Made by a program: the position numbers and the translations under genes. A stretch of DNA of 64,000 nt from Pseudolabrys sp. FHR47 (lineage in GTDB: Bacteria; Pseudomonadota; Alphaproteobacteria; Rhizobiales; Xanthobacteraceae), in the NCBI RefSeq assembly GCF_005153485.1, contig NZ_CP039740.1, positions 186,001-250,000 on the forward strand. Direction: 5' to 3'. The notes beneath the pieces were generated by a model, which did not search any database, was not told the DNA's origin, and saw nothing but the letters and a program-made list of their open reading frames with translations. The number at the start of each line of letters is the position of its first letter. The stretch's first letter is position 1. This document shows positions 8,756-17,538 of the stretch, piece by piece.

Positions 8756-10093
8756 GTGTTTTCGGATTTCGTTCGTCTGGTTGCTACCGTTGCTCGGCGG
8801 ATTGGTAGCGATCGCGGCGGCAATGTCGCTATCACATTTGCTCTGGCCGCCATTCCCCTGGTCGGCGCGACCGGCATCGCGATCGATTTCAGCCGGGCTA
8901 ATTGGGCGCAGGGACAGTTGCAGGCCGCGCTCGATTCGACGACGTTGTTGTTATCGCGCGAGGCCGCCGGTGAATCGACCGCAGTACTGAACGCCAATGC
9001 GCTCGCTTACATGCAGGCGCAGTTCACGCGAACGGACAGCACTGGCCTGATAGTCACGCCGACCTATACGACCGATGGCGGAAGCCAGATCGTCGCCACG
9101 GCAACGGCTGCGGTCTCGACCACGATCGGCGGCATATTCGGTCTCACGTCGATCGGCATCTCTGCCACATCGACGGTAAAATGGGGTTCGTCCCGGCTGC
9201 GGGTCGCCCTCGTTCTCGACAACACCGGATCGATGGCGCAGAGCGGAAAAATGAGCGCGCTCAAGACCGCGACGGCCAACTTGTTGGCGCAATTGAAGGC
9301 GGCCGCGACCACCAACGGCGACGTCTATGTCTCGATCATTCCCTTCTCGAAGGACGTCAATGTCGGCTCGTCGAACTACGCCGCGAGCTGGATCGACTGG
9401 ACCGATTGGGAGGAAGAGAACGGCAGTTGCAGTTCGTCGCGCTATACGACGAAAAGTACCTGCACGGCGGCCCGCGCCACATGGATCGCGACCAGCCACA
9501 GCAAATGGAACGGCTGCGTGGCGGATCGCGGCAATTCGTCGGCTCCGTCCTCGGGCAATTACGACACCAACGTTACGGCGCCCAGCACGACGATCACGGC
9601 GACGTTGTTTCCCGCCGAACAGTATAGCAACTGCCCGACCGCGGTTATGCCGCTGAGTTACGATTGGTCGTCGATGACGTCACTCGTCAGCAACATGGCC
9701 TCGAAAGGCAATACCAACCAGGCCATCGGCCTGGCGCATGGCTGGATGTCGCTGGTCGGTGGCGGGCCCTATACAGTGCCGGCGAAGGATTCGAACTATA
9801 CCTATTCGGAAATCATTATTCTGTTCACCGACGGCCTCAATACGGAGAACCGCTGGTACACCTCGCAATCGGCGATCGACGCACGCGAAACCTTGACATG
9901 CTCGAACGTCAAGGCGGCGGGTATTACGCTCTATACGGTGCAGGTCAGCACCGACGGCACGGCCGCGTCATCGCTTTTGCGGAACTGCGCCAGCGATACG
10001 TCGAAGTTCTTCTACCTGACCTCGGCAAGCGACATCGTGACGACCTTCGCCTCGATCGGCACGAACCTCAGCAATCTCTATCTCGCAAAGTGA
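8756..10093 (+). CDS. TadE/TadG-like pilus protein with von Willebrand A domain
   Basis: A 445-residue cell-surface protein. The N-terminus has the TadE/TadG signature: a basic stretch, then RGGNVAITFALAAIPLVG and a membrane helix, with the mature part facing outwards. A von Willebrand factor A domain begins at RVALVLDNTGSMAQ, where the MIDAS aspartate (residue 155) and the xTGS residues are kept, and continues to the end. A Cys/Ser/Thr-rich insertion lies near residues 220-260. The start is GTG, with GGAG 7 nt upstream. TadG-type proteins assist Flp pilus assembly, but no other tad/cpa gene is in the window, so this is an orphan copy. Coding bias is less GC-rich than its neighbours. Confidence 0.85.
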   Translation: MFSDFVRLVATVARRIGSDRGGNVAITFALAAIPLVGATGIAIDFSRANWAQGQLQAALDSTTLLLSREAAGESTAVLNANALAYMQAQFTRTDSTGLIVTPTYTTDGGSQIVATATAAVSTTIGGIFGLTSIGISATSTVKWGSSRLRVALVLDNTGSMAQSGKMSALKTATANLLAQLKAAATTNGDVYVSIIPFSKDVNVGSSNYAASWIDWTDWEEENGSCSSSRYTTKSTCTAARATWIATSHSKWNGCVADRGNSSAPSSGNYDTNVTAPSTTITATLFPAEQYSNCPTAVMPLSYDWSSMTSLVSNMASKGNTNQAIGLAHGWMSLVGGGPYTVPAKDSNYTYSEIIILFTDGLNTENRWYTSQSAIDARETLTCSNVKAAGITLYTVQVSTDGTAASSLLRNCASDTSKFFYLTSASDIVTTFASIGTNLSNLYLAK

Positions 10094-10163
10094 ACCGGTT
10101 GGTATGACGCGCGAAGGCAGCGAAATCTTGAGCTATCTGCCGACATCTACGAACAACAACCAC

Positions 10164-10303
10164 CGTTCGCCCCCGCGAAAGCGGGGGCCCAGTTTGAGTG
10201 CGACTCGGATAGGGAAAAACGGACGATTTGAACTTGGCTCGTCCCGGTTCTCGGACTGGCAATGCTTGAGGCAAAGTCTGGGTCCCCGCTTCCGCGGGGA
10301 CGA
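10164..10303. repeat. Palindromic repeat, family C (copy C1)
   Basis: A 140-bp palindromic element between the convergent TadG-like gene and parB. The left end carries CCCCCGCGAAAGCGGGGGCC, itself a hairpin. The right end carries GGGTCCCCGCTTCCGCGGGG, also a hairpin, and the two ends are complementary to each other. Related copies lie at 23846-23950 and 51556-51659. Confidence 0.8.
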
Positions 10304-10330
10304 AAGGAGTACAATATCCATTCGCTGGTC

Positions 10331-10360
10331 CAAACAAAACGGCCGGGCGAATGCCCGGCC
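10331..10360 (-). terminator. Rho-independent terminator of the parA-parB unit
   Basis: Read on the minus strand this is an 8-bp perfect stem, GGCCGGGC / GCCCGGCC (10341-10348 and 10353-10360), with a 4-nt loop. It is followed by the T-rich tail GTTTTGTTTG. It starts 31 bp after the parB stop codon. Confidence 0.85.
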
Positions 10361-10391
10361 ATCATGAGAGCCAATCGATGTCGGAACGGCG

Positions 10392-11282
10392 CTAGCCGAC
10401 GCCGAGCTTCCTCAGCACCGCATCGAGCTGATCGAGGTCCTTGTACTTGATCTGCAGCGTGCCCTTCTCGCCCTTGGCATCGATCGACACGTCGAGGCCG
10501 AGCGCGTCGGTCAGCCGCCGCTCCAGCGCGCGGATGTCGGGGTCCTTCTGCTTGGCGATGCCGGCAGCGATCTTCTTCATCTGAAGATCCATCGTCGCGT
10601 CGCCGGGCTTGGCTTTGTCCTCGCGCACCCACTCTTCGAGCTGGCGCACGCTGTAGCCTTCGTCGATCGCCATCTCGGCGAGCACCTGCGCGTTGGCGTG
10701 ACCGACCAGCAGACGCGCATGACCCGCCGACAGCTTGCCATCGCGCACCATGCGCTTGACAGCCTCCGGCAGATTCAACAAGCGCACCAGATTGGCGACA
10801 TAAGGCCGGCTCTTGCCGACGATCTGCGCCACCTGCTCCTGGGTGTGATTGCACTGTTCCATCAGTGCAACATAGCCGGCCGCTTCCTCGATGGCGTTGA
10901 GGTCGGCGCGCTGCACGTTTTCGATGATCGCGAATTCGAGTGACTGCACATCGGTCGCGTCGACAATGGCGATCGGCACTTCGTGAAGATTGGCACGTTG
11001 TGCCGCGCGCCAGCGGCGCTCGCCGGCGATGATTTCGAATTCGTTGTTCGGCAACTGACGAACGACGATCGGCTGGATGATGCCGCGCTCCTTGATGGAG
11101 TCGGCAAGTTCGACGAGCTGTGCCTCGGTAAAATCACGACGCGGATTGCGCGGGTTCGGGTGCAGCTTCTCGACCGGTGCTTTGCGTGGGCGGCGCGGCG
11201 CGTTGTCGGCCGCCGGCGCATCCTGCGCCACCTCTCCCATCAGCGAGGCAAGGCCTCGACCCAGTCGCGAATGATCCGCCAT
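10392..11282 (-). CDS. parB: Chromosome-partitioning protein ParB
   Basis: Binds parS, spreads along DNA using CTP, and with ParA segregates the replicated origin. The proposed start gives 296 residues beginning MADHSRLGRGLASLMGEV, the usual N-terminus of alphaproteobacterial ParB. AGGAG lies 8 nt upstream. The frame is open for 58 codons further upstream, but that stretch resembles no ParB. Visible parts are the ParB/Srx nucleotide-binding motif GERRWRAAQRA, followed by the helix-turn-helix region TQEQVAQIVGKSRPYVANLVRLL, and a C-terminal dimer domain. Two perfect parS sites lie within 4 kb. The order parB after parA is conventional. Confidence 0.95.
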   Translation of the reverse strand: MADHSRLGRGLASLMGEVAQDAPAADNAPRRPRKAPVEKLHPNPRNPRRDFTEAQLVELADSIKERGIIQPIVVRQLPNNEFEIIAGERRWRAAQRANLHEVPIAIVDATDVQSLEFAIIENVQRADLNAIEEAAGYVALMEQCNHTQEQVAQIVGKSRPYVANLVRLLNLPEAVKRMVRDGKLSAGHARLLVGHANAQVLAEMAIDEGYSVRQLEEWVREDKAKPGDATMDLQMKKIAAGIAKQKDPDIRALERRLTDALGLDVSIDAKGEKGTLQIKYKDLDQLDAVLRKLGVG

Positions 11283-11459
11283 CGCCGCCGCTCCTGATGC
11301 CATCTCAACTACCTCACGCCGTTTCTTGTTGTTATCGCCGATCGTTTCTTCAGATGCGCGCATGTTCGCATCCAGCTTCTCCATGCGTTCGGAGACGCTC
11401 ATGCTGTCGATGCGCGATGCAATGGCCGTCATGCGACGGCCGAGCGATGCCCGCAAATC

Positions 11460-12344
11460 TTAGCCCGCCTTTAACTCGCGTTCGCGCTGGATGATCTCGG
11501 TGGCGAGCCGGAGGTAGGCTTCACTTCCAACGCATTTGAGATCGTAGACCAGCACGGGCTTGCCGTAGGACGGCGCTTCCGAAATGCGGACGTTGCGCGG
11601 GATCACGGTGTCGTAGACTTGTTTGCCCATGAACTGGCGTACGTCGGCGACGACCTGGTTCGCCAGGTTGTTGCGCGAGTCGTACATCGTCATGACAATG
11701 CCGTGGATCGACAGGCTCGGGTTGAGGTTCTTCTTCACTTCCTCGACGGTCTTCAAAAGCTGCGACAGACCTTCGAGCGCGAAGAACTCGCACTGCATCG
11801 GCACCAGGATCGAGTTGGCGGCCGCCATGGCGTTGACGGTGATCAGGTTGAGCGACGGCGGGCAATCGACCAGCACGTAGGTGAAGTTGAAGGCCGGCGA
11901 ACCGTTGTTGATATTGTTCAGCGCGGTGCGCAGGCGGAAGGCGCGGTCGCGCTGCTGGCCGATTTCCAACTCGAGTCCGGACAGGTCCATGGTCGACGGC
12001 GCCAGATGCAGTTGCGGCACCGCGGTCGGGATCACTGCGTCGCGCATCGGCGCCTGGCCGGCAAGCACATCGTAGGTCGAGACGCCCCGCTCCTTGTGCT
12101 GGATGCCGAGGCCGGTCGAGGCGTTGCCCTGCGGATCGAGGTCGACGATGAGGACGTGCTCGCCGATCGCGGCCAGCGCAGTGCCAAGATTGATGGCGGT
12201 CGTGGTCTTGCCGACGCCGCCCTTCTGGTTGGCAATGGCGATGACGCGCGGGCCGTTGGCAGGCGCCGTGGGCGCGGTCGGGCGCTCGAACGGCACGACC
12301 TGCGGGCCTTCGGGTTTGGTTGTCGTATCCGGCGTGTCGGTCAT
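11460..12344 (-). CDS. parA: Chromosome-partitioning ATPase ParA
   Basis: Walker-type ATPase (Soj/ParA family) that drives origin segregation with ParB. The deviant Walker A motif KGGVGKTTT lies at about residues 42-50. Walker A' is seen in VLIVDLDPQGNAST and Walker B in FTYVLVDCPPSLN. The protein is 294 residues, with a Pro/Thr-rich N-terminal extension of about 30 residues that is typical of chromosomal ParA in this order. It lies 19 bp after rsmG and 177 bp before parB. The longer gap to parB holds only an open reading extension of parB. Confidence 0.96.
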   Translation of the reverse strand: MTDTPDTTTKPEGPQVVPFERPTAPTAPANGPRVIAIANQKGGVGKTTTAINLGTALAAIGEHVLIVDLDPQGNASTGLGIQHKERGVSTYDVLAGQAPMRDAVIPTAVPQLHLAPSTMDLSGLELEIGQQRDRAFRLRTALNNINNGSPAFNFTYVLVDCPPSLNLITVNAMAAANSILVPMQCEFFALEGLSQLLKTVEEVKKNLNPSLSIHGIVMTMYDSRNNLANQVVADVRQFMGKQVYDTVIPRNVRISEAPSYGKPVLVYDLKCVGSEAYLRLATEIIQRERELKAG

Positions 12345-12363
12345 TGACCTGGTCCAATCGACT

Positions 12364-13029
12364 TCAAGTTGCGGTATGCGGCTTCAGGTTGCGGACGATC
12401 ACGACGCAGCCATCGGGACTCGTCTTGCTGGGGACTCTCTCGGCCTCAAGTTTCCAATATTTAGAGGCCTCGGTCAATTCGCTCTCTACATCTAGTCCTT
12501 TGAGGAACAGGCCAATGGCCCCCCGCTCGATGAGAGGAAACGCCTGATCGCACAGGGTTTTCAATGGGGCGAGCGCGCGGGCGCTCACCACATCCACACT
12601 GTTCACAGTGCTCGCGACATATTTTTCGATTCGCTCGGCATGGACTTGCGCCGGCACTTGGGTGGCGCGGATGACTTCGCGGAGGAAGGCAGCCTTCTTG
12701 CCGTTGCTCTCGACCAGGTGAACCATGGCGCCTTGCGTGCCGGCCAGCACGCAAGCCACAGGGATCGCCGGGAAGCCGCCGCCGGAGCCGAGATCGACCC
12801 ATATTTTGGCATCGGGCGCCAGAGCGATGAGCTGAAGCGAGTCGGCGATATGCCGGGTCCAAAGCTGCGGGATCGTGGACGGCGAGATCAGGTTGGTTGT
12901 TTGCTGCCAGCGCAGCAAAAGCTCGACATAGATATCGAGACGTCGAAGTGTTTCACGTGAAACAGGCGTGAGCGCCAGGGCGCGCGCCTTGTCGCCTGAT
13001 AGGTCCAGACCGTTTTGCGGCTTGGTCAC
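12364..13029 (-). CDS. rsmG: 16S rRNA (guanine-N7)-methyltransferase RsmG
   Basis: Methylates G527 of 16S rRNA using S-adenosylmethionine (formerly GidB). The SAM-binding core [19 protein letters not shown] is clear at about residues 75-95, with the family motif [10 protein letters not shown] later. It has 221 residues. The start is GTG and overlaps the mnmG stop as GTGA, so it is translationally coupled to mnmG. The first 30 codons contain a perfect parS palindrome (12949-12964), which encodes PVSRET in this frame, so this stretch serves both coding and segregation. Confidence 0.95.
   Translation of the reverse strand: MTKPQNGLDLSGDKARALALTPVSRETLRRLDIYVELLLRWQQTTNLISPSTIPQLWTRHIADSLQLIALAPDAKIWVDLGSGGGFPAIPVACVLAGTQGAMVHLVESNGKKAAFLREVIRATQVPAQVHAERIEKYVASTVNSVDVVSARALAPLKTLCDQAFPLIERGAIGLFLKGLDVESELTEASKYWKLEAERVPSKTSPDGCVVIVRNLKPHTAT
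12949..12964. promoter_or_regulatory. parS: parS centromere site 1 (inside rsmG)
   Basis: The 16-bp sequence TGTTTCACGTGAAACA is a perfect palindrome and identical to the universal chromosomal parS consensus. It lies within the 5' part of rsmG, about 1.7 kb from parB. Confidence 0.95.
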
Positions 13030-14912
13030 GCGCTTTGTGCGGCCGGCTTCTTGCCGATGCCGCGTTTCACATGAGCAACGACAAGCGTGAGCGCCGCCGG
13101 CGTGATGCCATCGATCTTCGCCGCATGGCCGATCGTGCGAGGCTGGTGCTTGATGAGCTTCTGCTTGGCCTCGTTCGAGAGGCCCGGCATCGACGCATAA
13201 TCGAGGCTTTCCGGCAGCACGAAGCTCTCATCGCGGCGATAGGCCTCGATATCTGCGTTCTGTCGGGTCAGATAGACCTCGTACTTGGCGTCGATCTCGA
13301 CCTGCTCGGCGATCTTCGGCGCCAGGTCGCCAAAGCGCGGCCAGATCTTCGCCAGATCGGCCATTTCAATATGCGGATAAGAGAGCAGCTCGAACGCGGT
13401 GCGCCGCTGGCCATCCTGATTGAGGGTGAGGCCATGCTTCTCGGCTTCCTTCGGCGTCAGCGATACCGAGCGGGCAAAAGCGCGGGCGTCATCGAGCGCA
13501 TCCTGCTTGGTCCGATGAGACCGGGCCCGCTCCGTCCCGACACAGCCGATGGCGATGCCCTTGTCTGTGAGGCGCTGGTCGGCATTGTCGGCCCGCAGCC
13601 GTAGCCGATACTCGGCGCGCGAGGTGAACATGCGATAAGGCTCGTTGACGCCTCGGGTCGTGAGGTCATCGACCATGACGCCGATATAGGACTCGGCACG
13701 ATCGAAGGTGATGGCTTCGGAGCCGCTGGCCAGTGCCGCGGCATTGAGTCCGGCCAGAAGCCCCTGCGCGGCGGCCTCTTCATAGCCCGTGGTGCCGTTG
13801 ATCTGCCCCGCCAGGAACAGCCCGACCAGCTTTTTGGTCTCCAGGGTCAGCTTGAGCTGCCGCGGATCGACGAAGTCGTACTCGATCGCGTAGCCCGGCC
13901 GCACGATCCGGGTCTTTTCAAGCCCCGGGATCGACGCGACGATGGCGGCCTGCACCTCTTCCGGCAGCGAAGTGGAGATGCCGTTCGGGTAAACCGTCGT
14001 ATCGTCGAGGCCTTCCGGCTCCAGGAAGATCTGGTGGCCGTCACGCTCACCGAAGCGGACGATCTTGTCCTCGATCGACGGGCAGTAACGCGGTCCCGTA
14101 GAAGCGATTTGCCCGGAATACATCGGCGAGCGGTGGACATTCGCCCGGATGACCTCATGGGTCGCGGGCGTGGTGCGGGTGATGCCGCACTCGATCTGCG
14201 GCGTGGTGATCCGCTCGGTCAGCATCGAGAAGGGCTCCGGCGGCTCATCGCCGGGCTGCATCTCGAGCGCCTTCCAGTCGATCGTAGAGCCATCGAGGCG
14301 CGGCGGCGTGCCAGTCTTGAGCCGGCCCAACGTCAGGCCGGCCCTTTCCAGGGTCTTGGACAGGCCCAAAGCAGGCGCCTCCCCGACCCGGCCCGCCGGA
14401 ATCTGCGTCTCGCCGATATGGATGAGGCCCCTGAGGAACGTACCCGTCGTCAAAACCACCGCACGGGAGGAAATATCGCGACCATCCTTGAGGCGAACAC
14501 CGGCCACCGCTCCGCCCTTCACCACCAGATCGTCAGCCTCGCCCTCGATCACGGTGAGGTTCCGCGTGGCCTTGATCGCGGCCTGCATGGCGGCAGCGTA
14601 GAGCTTGCGGTCGGCCTGAGCGCGCGGGCCGCGCACGGCGGGGCCCTTGCGGCGGTTGAGAACCCTAAACTGGATGCCGCCCTGATCTGCGACCCGGCCC
14701 ATCAGGCCGTCGAGCGCATCGAGCTCGCGGACCAGATGGCCCTTGCCCAGCCCGCCGATCGCCGGATTACAGGACATAGCGCCGACGGTCGCGAAACTGT
14801 GGGTCACGAGCGCCGTCCGCGCGCCCATGCGCGCTGCCGCAGCCGCGGCTTCGCAGCCGGCATGGCCGCCGCCGATCACGACGACGTCGAAGCTGGTGGG
14901 GCGATCTGACAT
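13026..14912 (-). CDS. mnmG: tRNA uridine 5-carboxymethylaminomethyl modification enzyme MnmG
   Basis: FAD-dependent subunit (GidA) that works with MnmE to modify wobble uridine 34 of certain tRNAs. The N-terminal FAD-binding Rossmann motif is [13 protein letters not shown] (residues 11-23). The family block [22 protein letters not shown] and the conserved cysteine-containing [19 protein letters not shown] are present. At 628 residues the protein is full length. It precedes rsmG by a 4-nt overlap and follows mnmE. A parS site sits in the 95-bp gap upstream. Confidence 0.97.
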   Translation of the reverse strand: MSDRPTSFDVVVIGGGHAGCEAAAAAARMGARTALVTHSFATVGAMSCNPAIGGLGKGHLVRELDALDGLMGRVADQGGIQFRVLNRRKGPAVRGPRAQADRKLYAAAMQAAIKATRNLTVIEGEADDLVVKGGAVAGVRLKDGRDISSRAVVLTTGTFLRGLIHIGETQIPAGRVGEAPALGLSKTLERAGLTLGRLKTGTPPRLDGSTIDWKALEMQPGDEPPEPFSMLTERITTPQIECGITRTTPATHEVIRANVHRSPMYSGQIASTGPRYCPSIEDKIVRFGERDGHQIFLEPEGLDDTTVYPNGISTSLPEEVQAAIVASIPGLEKTRIVRPGYAIEYDFVDPRQLKLTLETKKLVGLFLAGQINGTTGYEEAAAQGLLAGLNAAALASGSEAITFDRAESYIGVMVDDLTTRGVNEPYRMFTSRAEYRLRLRADNADQRLTDKGIAIGCVGTERARSHRTKQDALDDARAFARSVSLTPKEAEKHGLTLNQDGQRRTAFELLSYPHIEMADLAKIWPRFGDLAPKIAEQVEIDAKYEVYLTRQNADIEAYRRDESFVLPESLDYASMPGLSNEAKQKLIKHQPRTIGHAAKIDGITPAALTLVVAHVKRGIGKKPAAQSA

Positions 14913-14966
14913 GCCGGACCTTTAGCGGAGCCGCCCGGACCGGTCAAAAACTTCCGCAGCCACCAA

Positions 14967-14982
14967 TGTTTCACGTGAAACA
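14967..14982. promoter_or_regulatory. parS: parS centromere site 2 (mnmG-mnmE gap)
   Basis: A second perfect TGTTTCACGTGAAACA, extended to an 18-bp palindrome by flanking A and T (14966-14983). It lies between mnmE and mnmG, 2.0 kb from the first site. Confidence 0.95.
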
Positions 14983-15007
14983 TAGAGCGTTCGGACGGCC
15001 GGCATAT

Positions 15008-16576
15008 CTATTTACCGATGCAGAAGTCCCGGAAAATGACGTCCAGGATGTCCTCTACATCCACCCGTCCCGCGAGACGTCCGAGCTCCGTGGCCGCAAG
15101 CCGAAGTTGCTCGGCGAGCAGCTCTTCTCGGCCAGAAGCAGTCACCAGCGCCTCATTCAGTAATTGCTGCACCGCAACAAGAACCTGGCGATGGCGGGCC
15201 CGACTTACCAAAGCCTGTTCCGCGCCAGACAGTCGGGCTGCGGCGAAATCCGTCAGCGCGCGAACAAGTGAATCAAGTCCATCCCCCGTTTCGGACGAAA
15301 GAATGAACTTATGTTCATCGAAAGATAGGCTTTGTAATTCATTCTTATAAATACCTAATTGATCGTTCGAAATAGCTGTGGATAAAGATCGTGTTCCGGA
15401 TTCATTTGTATGGACAGCGCTTGGCTCTGCTGCCGGGCGCAATCCGTGCCCGGTCTCGGCGGCATCGCCCGTCACCGTCGTAGCTCCGGACATGGACGCA
15501 GGATGCACCGCCTGAAGCCCAGACTCAGCTCCCATTGTGCGCAGCATTTTCGCATCCGTGCTGCGCACAAGATCGACCTTGTTGCTGATCCGCCAGACCG
15601 GCACCGCTCGATCCGGCCGGGCCAGGTCCGGCTTCGGCGCGGCGTCGCCTTCGCTAGCGTCCGTGACCCACAGCACCAGGTCCGCGCCGGCCGCCCGCTC
15701 CCGGGCCCGCCGCACGCCCTCCATTTCCACCGGGTCGCAGGTGTCGCGAATACCGGCGGTATCGAGCAAGGTCATTGGGTAGCCGCCAAGATCGAGATGC
15801 ACCTCGATCACATCGCGGGTAGTGCCGGCGTAGGGCGAGACGATCGCGACCTCGCGCCGCGCCAGCCGGTTGAGCAAGGTGGACTTGCCGGCGTTGGGCG
15901 GACCGGCGATGGCCACGACCAATCCCTCGCGAAGCCGCTCACCGCGGCTGTCCGCCAGCGCGGTCGCAATCTCGTCCCGCAACTCCTGCACAATCGCCAG
16001 CGCCGGGCTGACCAGATCCTCGGGCACGTCGGCCTCGTCGGAAAAGTCGATGCGGGCCTCGACCAGCGCTAAAGCGCGGACCAGCCGCGACCGCCACGCC
16101 TCGGCGCGATCCCCGAGCTGGCCCTTCATCTGCCGGAAGGCGAGCCGCCTTTGGCCCTCGGTCTCGGCCGCCACCAGATCGGCCAGGCCCTCCACCGCCG
16201 TGAGGTCGAGCTTGCCGTTCTCAAAGCCGCGCCGGGTGAACTCGCCTGGCTCAGCCATGCGCAGGCCGTCGATACTCGCGAGTGCATCGAGAATGCCGGC
16301 AATCACCGCCGGGCCGCCGTGACCCTGCAGCTCGGCGACATCCTCGCCGGTCTCGCTGTTCGGCGCCGGGAACCAGAGCGCCAAGGCCTCATCGATGATT
16401 TCGCCGGAACGCGGATCGCGAATGCGGGCCAGCCGTGCCTGGCGCGGGGCCGGCACTTTCACGCCGAGCGCTTGCAGCGCCGCGCCGGCGCGCGGACCCG
16501 AAACGCGGATCACCGCAATCGCGGCCGGCGGACGGCCGGAGGAGAGGGCGAAGATAGTGGGGCGCAACGGTGTCAT
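15008..16576 (-). CDS. mnmE: tRNA modification GTPase MnmE, with an in-frame insertion
   Basis: Partner of MnmG in tRNA wobble-uridine modification (TrmE). The N-terminal tetrahydrofolate-binding domain is followed by the G domain with G1 GPPNAGKS, G2 TTRD, G3 DTAGIRDT and G4 NKVD (from residue 332). The C-terminal C-I-G-K motif with its catalytic cysteine is the last four residues. The protein has 522 residues against about 430-455 for the family. The excess lies between G4 and the G5-like SSETGDG (residue 427), where about 91 residues replace the usual 20-25. The insertion is Ser/Thr/Asn-rich, and its DNA is AT-rich around 15320-15410. No stop interrupts it. Confidence 0.95.
   Translation of the reverse strand: MTPLRPTIFALSSGRPPAAIAVIRVSGPRAGAALQALGVKVPAPRQARLARIRDPRSGEIIDEALALWFPAPNSETGEDVAELQGHGGPAVIAGILDALASIDGLRMAEPGEFTRRGFENGKLDLTAVEGLADLVAAETEGQRRLAFRQMKGQLGDRAEAWRSRLVRALALVEARIDFSDEADVPEDLVSPALAIVQELRDEIATALADSRGERLREGLVVAIAGPPNAGKSTLLNRLARREVAIVSPYAGTTRDVIEVHLDLGGYPMTLLDTAGIRDTCDPVEMEGVRRARERAAGADLVLWVTDASEGDAAPKPDLARPDRAVPVWRISNKVDLVRSTDAKMLRTMGAESGLQAVHPASMSGATTVTGDAAETGHGLRPAAEPSAVHTNESGTRSLSTAISNDQLGIYKNELQSLSFDEHKFILSSETGDGLDSLVRALTDFAAARLSGAEQALVSRARHRQVLVAVQQLLNEALVTASGREELLAEQLRLAATELGRLAGRVDVEDILDVIFRDFCIGK
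15377..15385 (-). promoter_or_regulatory. Consensus DnaA box inside mnmE
   Basis: TGTGGATAA on the plus strand is the exact complement of the DnaA consensus TTATCCACA. It sits in the AT-rich in-frame insertion of mnmE. A single 9-mer can occur by chance, but both the AT-rich context and the origin-proximal location are unusual. Confidence 0.4.
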
Positions 16577-16652
16577 CCTAGCGACGAAAAGCGCATGCCG
16601 GAATAGCGGTCAAGAGGCGGCACTTGTGCCATAGTGCACCCGGAGGCGCACC

Positions 16653-17447
16653 ATGCCTGACGTCGATGTCGTCTTCGACAATGCAGTGGCCTATGAACGC
16701 TTCATGGGCGCGTGGAGCCGCTCCGTCGGCGAGAAATTTCTGACGTGGCTCGCGCCGCCGCCAAACGAACGCTGGCTCGAAATCGGATGTGGCACGGGCG
16801 CATTCAGCGCACTCATTCTTGCGCGATGCGCGCCAAGCGCGCTCATCGCGGTCGACCCGTCCGCAGAGCAGGTCGAACATGCACGTAAGCTAATCGCGAA
16901 GGCCGATTTCCGCGTTGCCAACGCATTATCGCTGCCCTTCGGTGACGCTGAATTCGATGTTATCGCCTCCGCGCTAGTTCTGCATTTCCTGCCCGACCGG
17001 CGCAAAGCCTTTGCCGAGATGCGCCGCGTCGCCAAATCGGGTGCAGTCGTTGCGGGCTACACCTGGAATCGCACACCGGCCGCAACATTCGCGCCCTATG
17101 CGCCGATGGCCCGCGCGATAAAGGCCATCGGTATCGAGCCGACCTTGTCGCCGCTCGTTCCGGAAGCCGCCCCGGACGGATTGAGAGAAAGCCTCGAGAC
17201 CACCGGCTTCCACGACATCGACATTACGCTCATCGAAGCCACCCGCACATTCGCGAGCTTCGACGAGTTCTGGCAAATCCAGACCCTGACTTTTCATCCC
17301 ATCGGCAAGACCATCGCCACCATGTCGGAGGACCAGAAGTGCAAGCTGCGCGACGCGGTTCGCGACATCGTCCCGCCCGGCGCGGACGGCAGCATCAGCT
17401 ATTCAGCGCGGGCCATTGCCTACAGGGCGCGAAAGCTCTCTGCTTAA
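16653..17447 (+). CDS. Class I SAM-dependent methyltransferase
   Basis: A 264-residue cytosolic methyltransferase. Motif I is WLEIGCGTGAFSALIL, with the SAM-binding glycines at about residues 47-53. AVDPSAEQVEHAR carries the acidic ribose-binding position. FRVANALSLPFGDAEFDVIASALVLHFL matches motifs II-III of the UbiE/Methyltransf_11 group. The substrate cannot be predicted. It stands alone, pointing away from mnmE. Confidence 0.85.
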   Translation: MPDVDVVFDNAVAYERFMGAWSRSVGEKFLTWLAPPPNERWLEIGCGTGAFSALILARCAPSALIAVDPSAEQVEHARKLIAKADFRVANALSLPFGDAEFDVIASALVLHFLPDRRKAFAEMRRVAKSGAVVAGYTWNRTPAATFAPYAPMARAIKAIGIEPTLSPLVPEAAPDGLRESLETTGFHDIDITLIEATRTFASFDEFWQIQTLTFHPIGKTIATMSEDQKCKLRDAVRDIVPPGADGSISYSARAIAYRARKLSA

Positions 17448-17538
17448 GCAACTTCGCGCTGAAGCCGCGAGGGCGCCCGGCGATCAAAACGGATAACTAC
17501 GTATTTCGCATTCTCTCGGCGGTTCGTACTCTGGCGCC

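Noticed and set aside
11283..11456. Longer parB start at 11456
   Set aside because: The extra 58 codons do not resemble ParB, and the ATG at 11282 has a good ribosome-binding site.
13063..13078. A degenerate parS-like sequence in mnmG
   Set aside because: Only about 11 of 16 bases match and the palindrome is broken; two perfect sites exist nearby.
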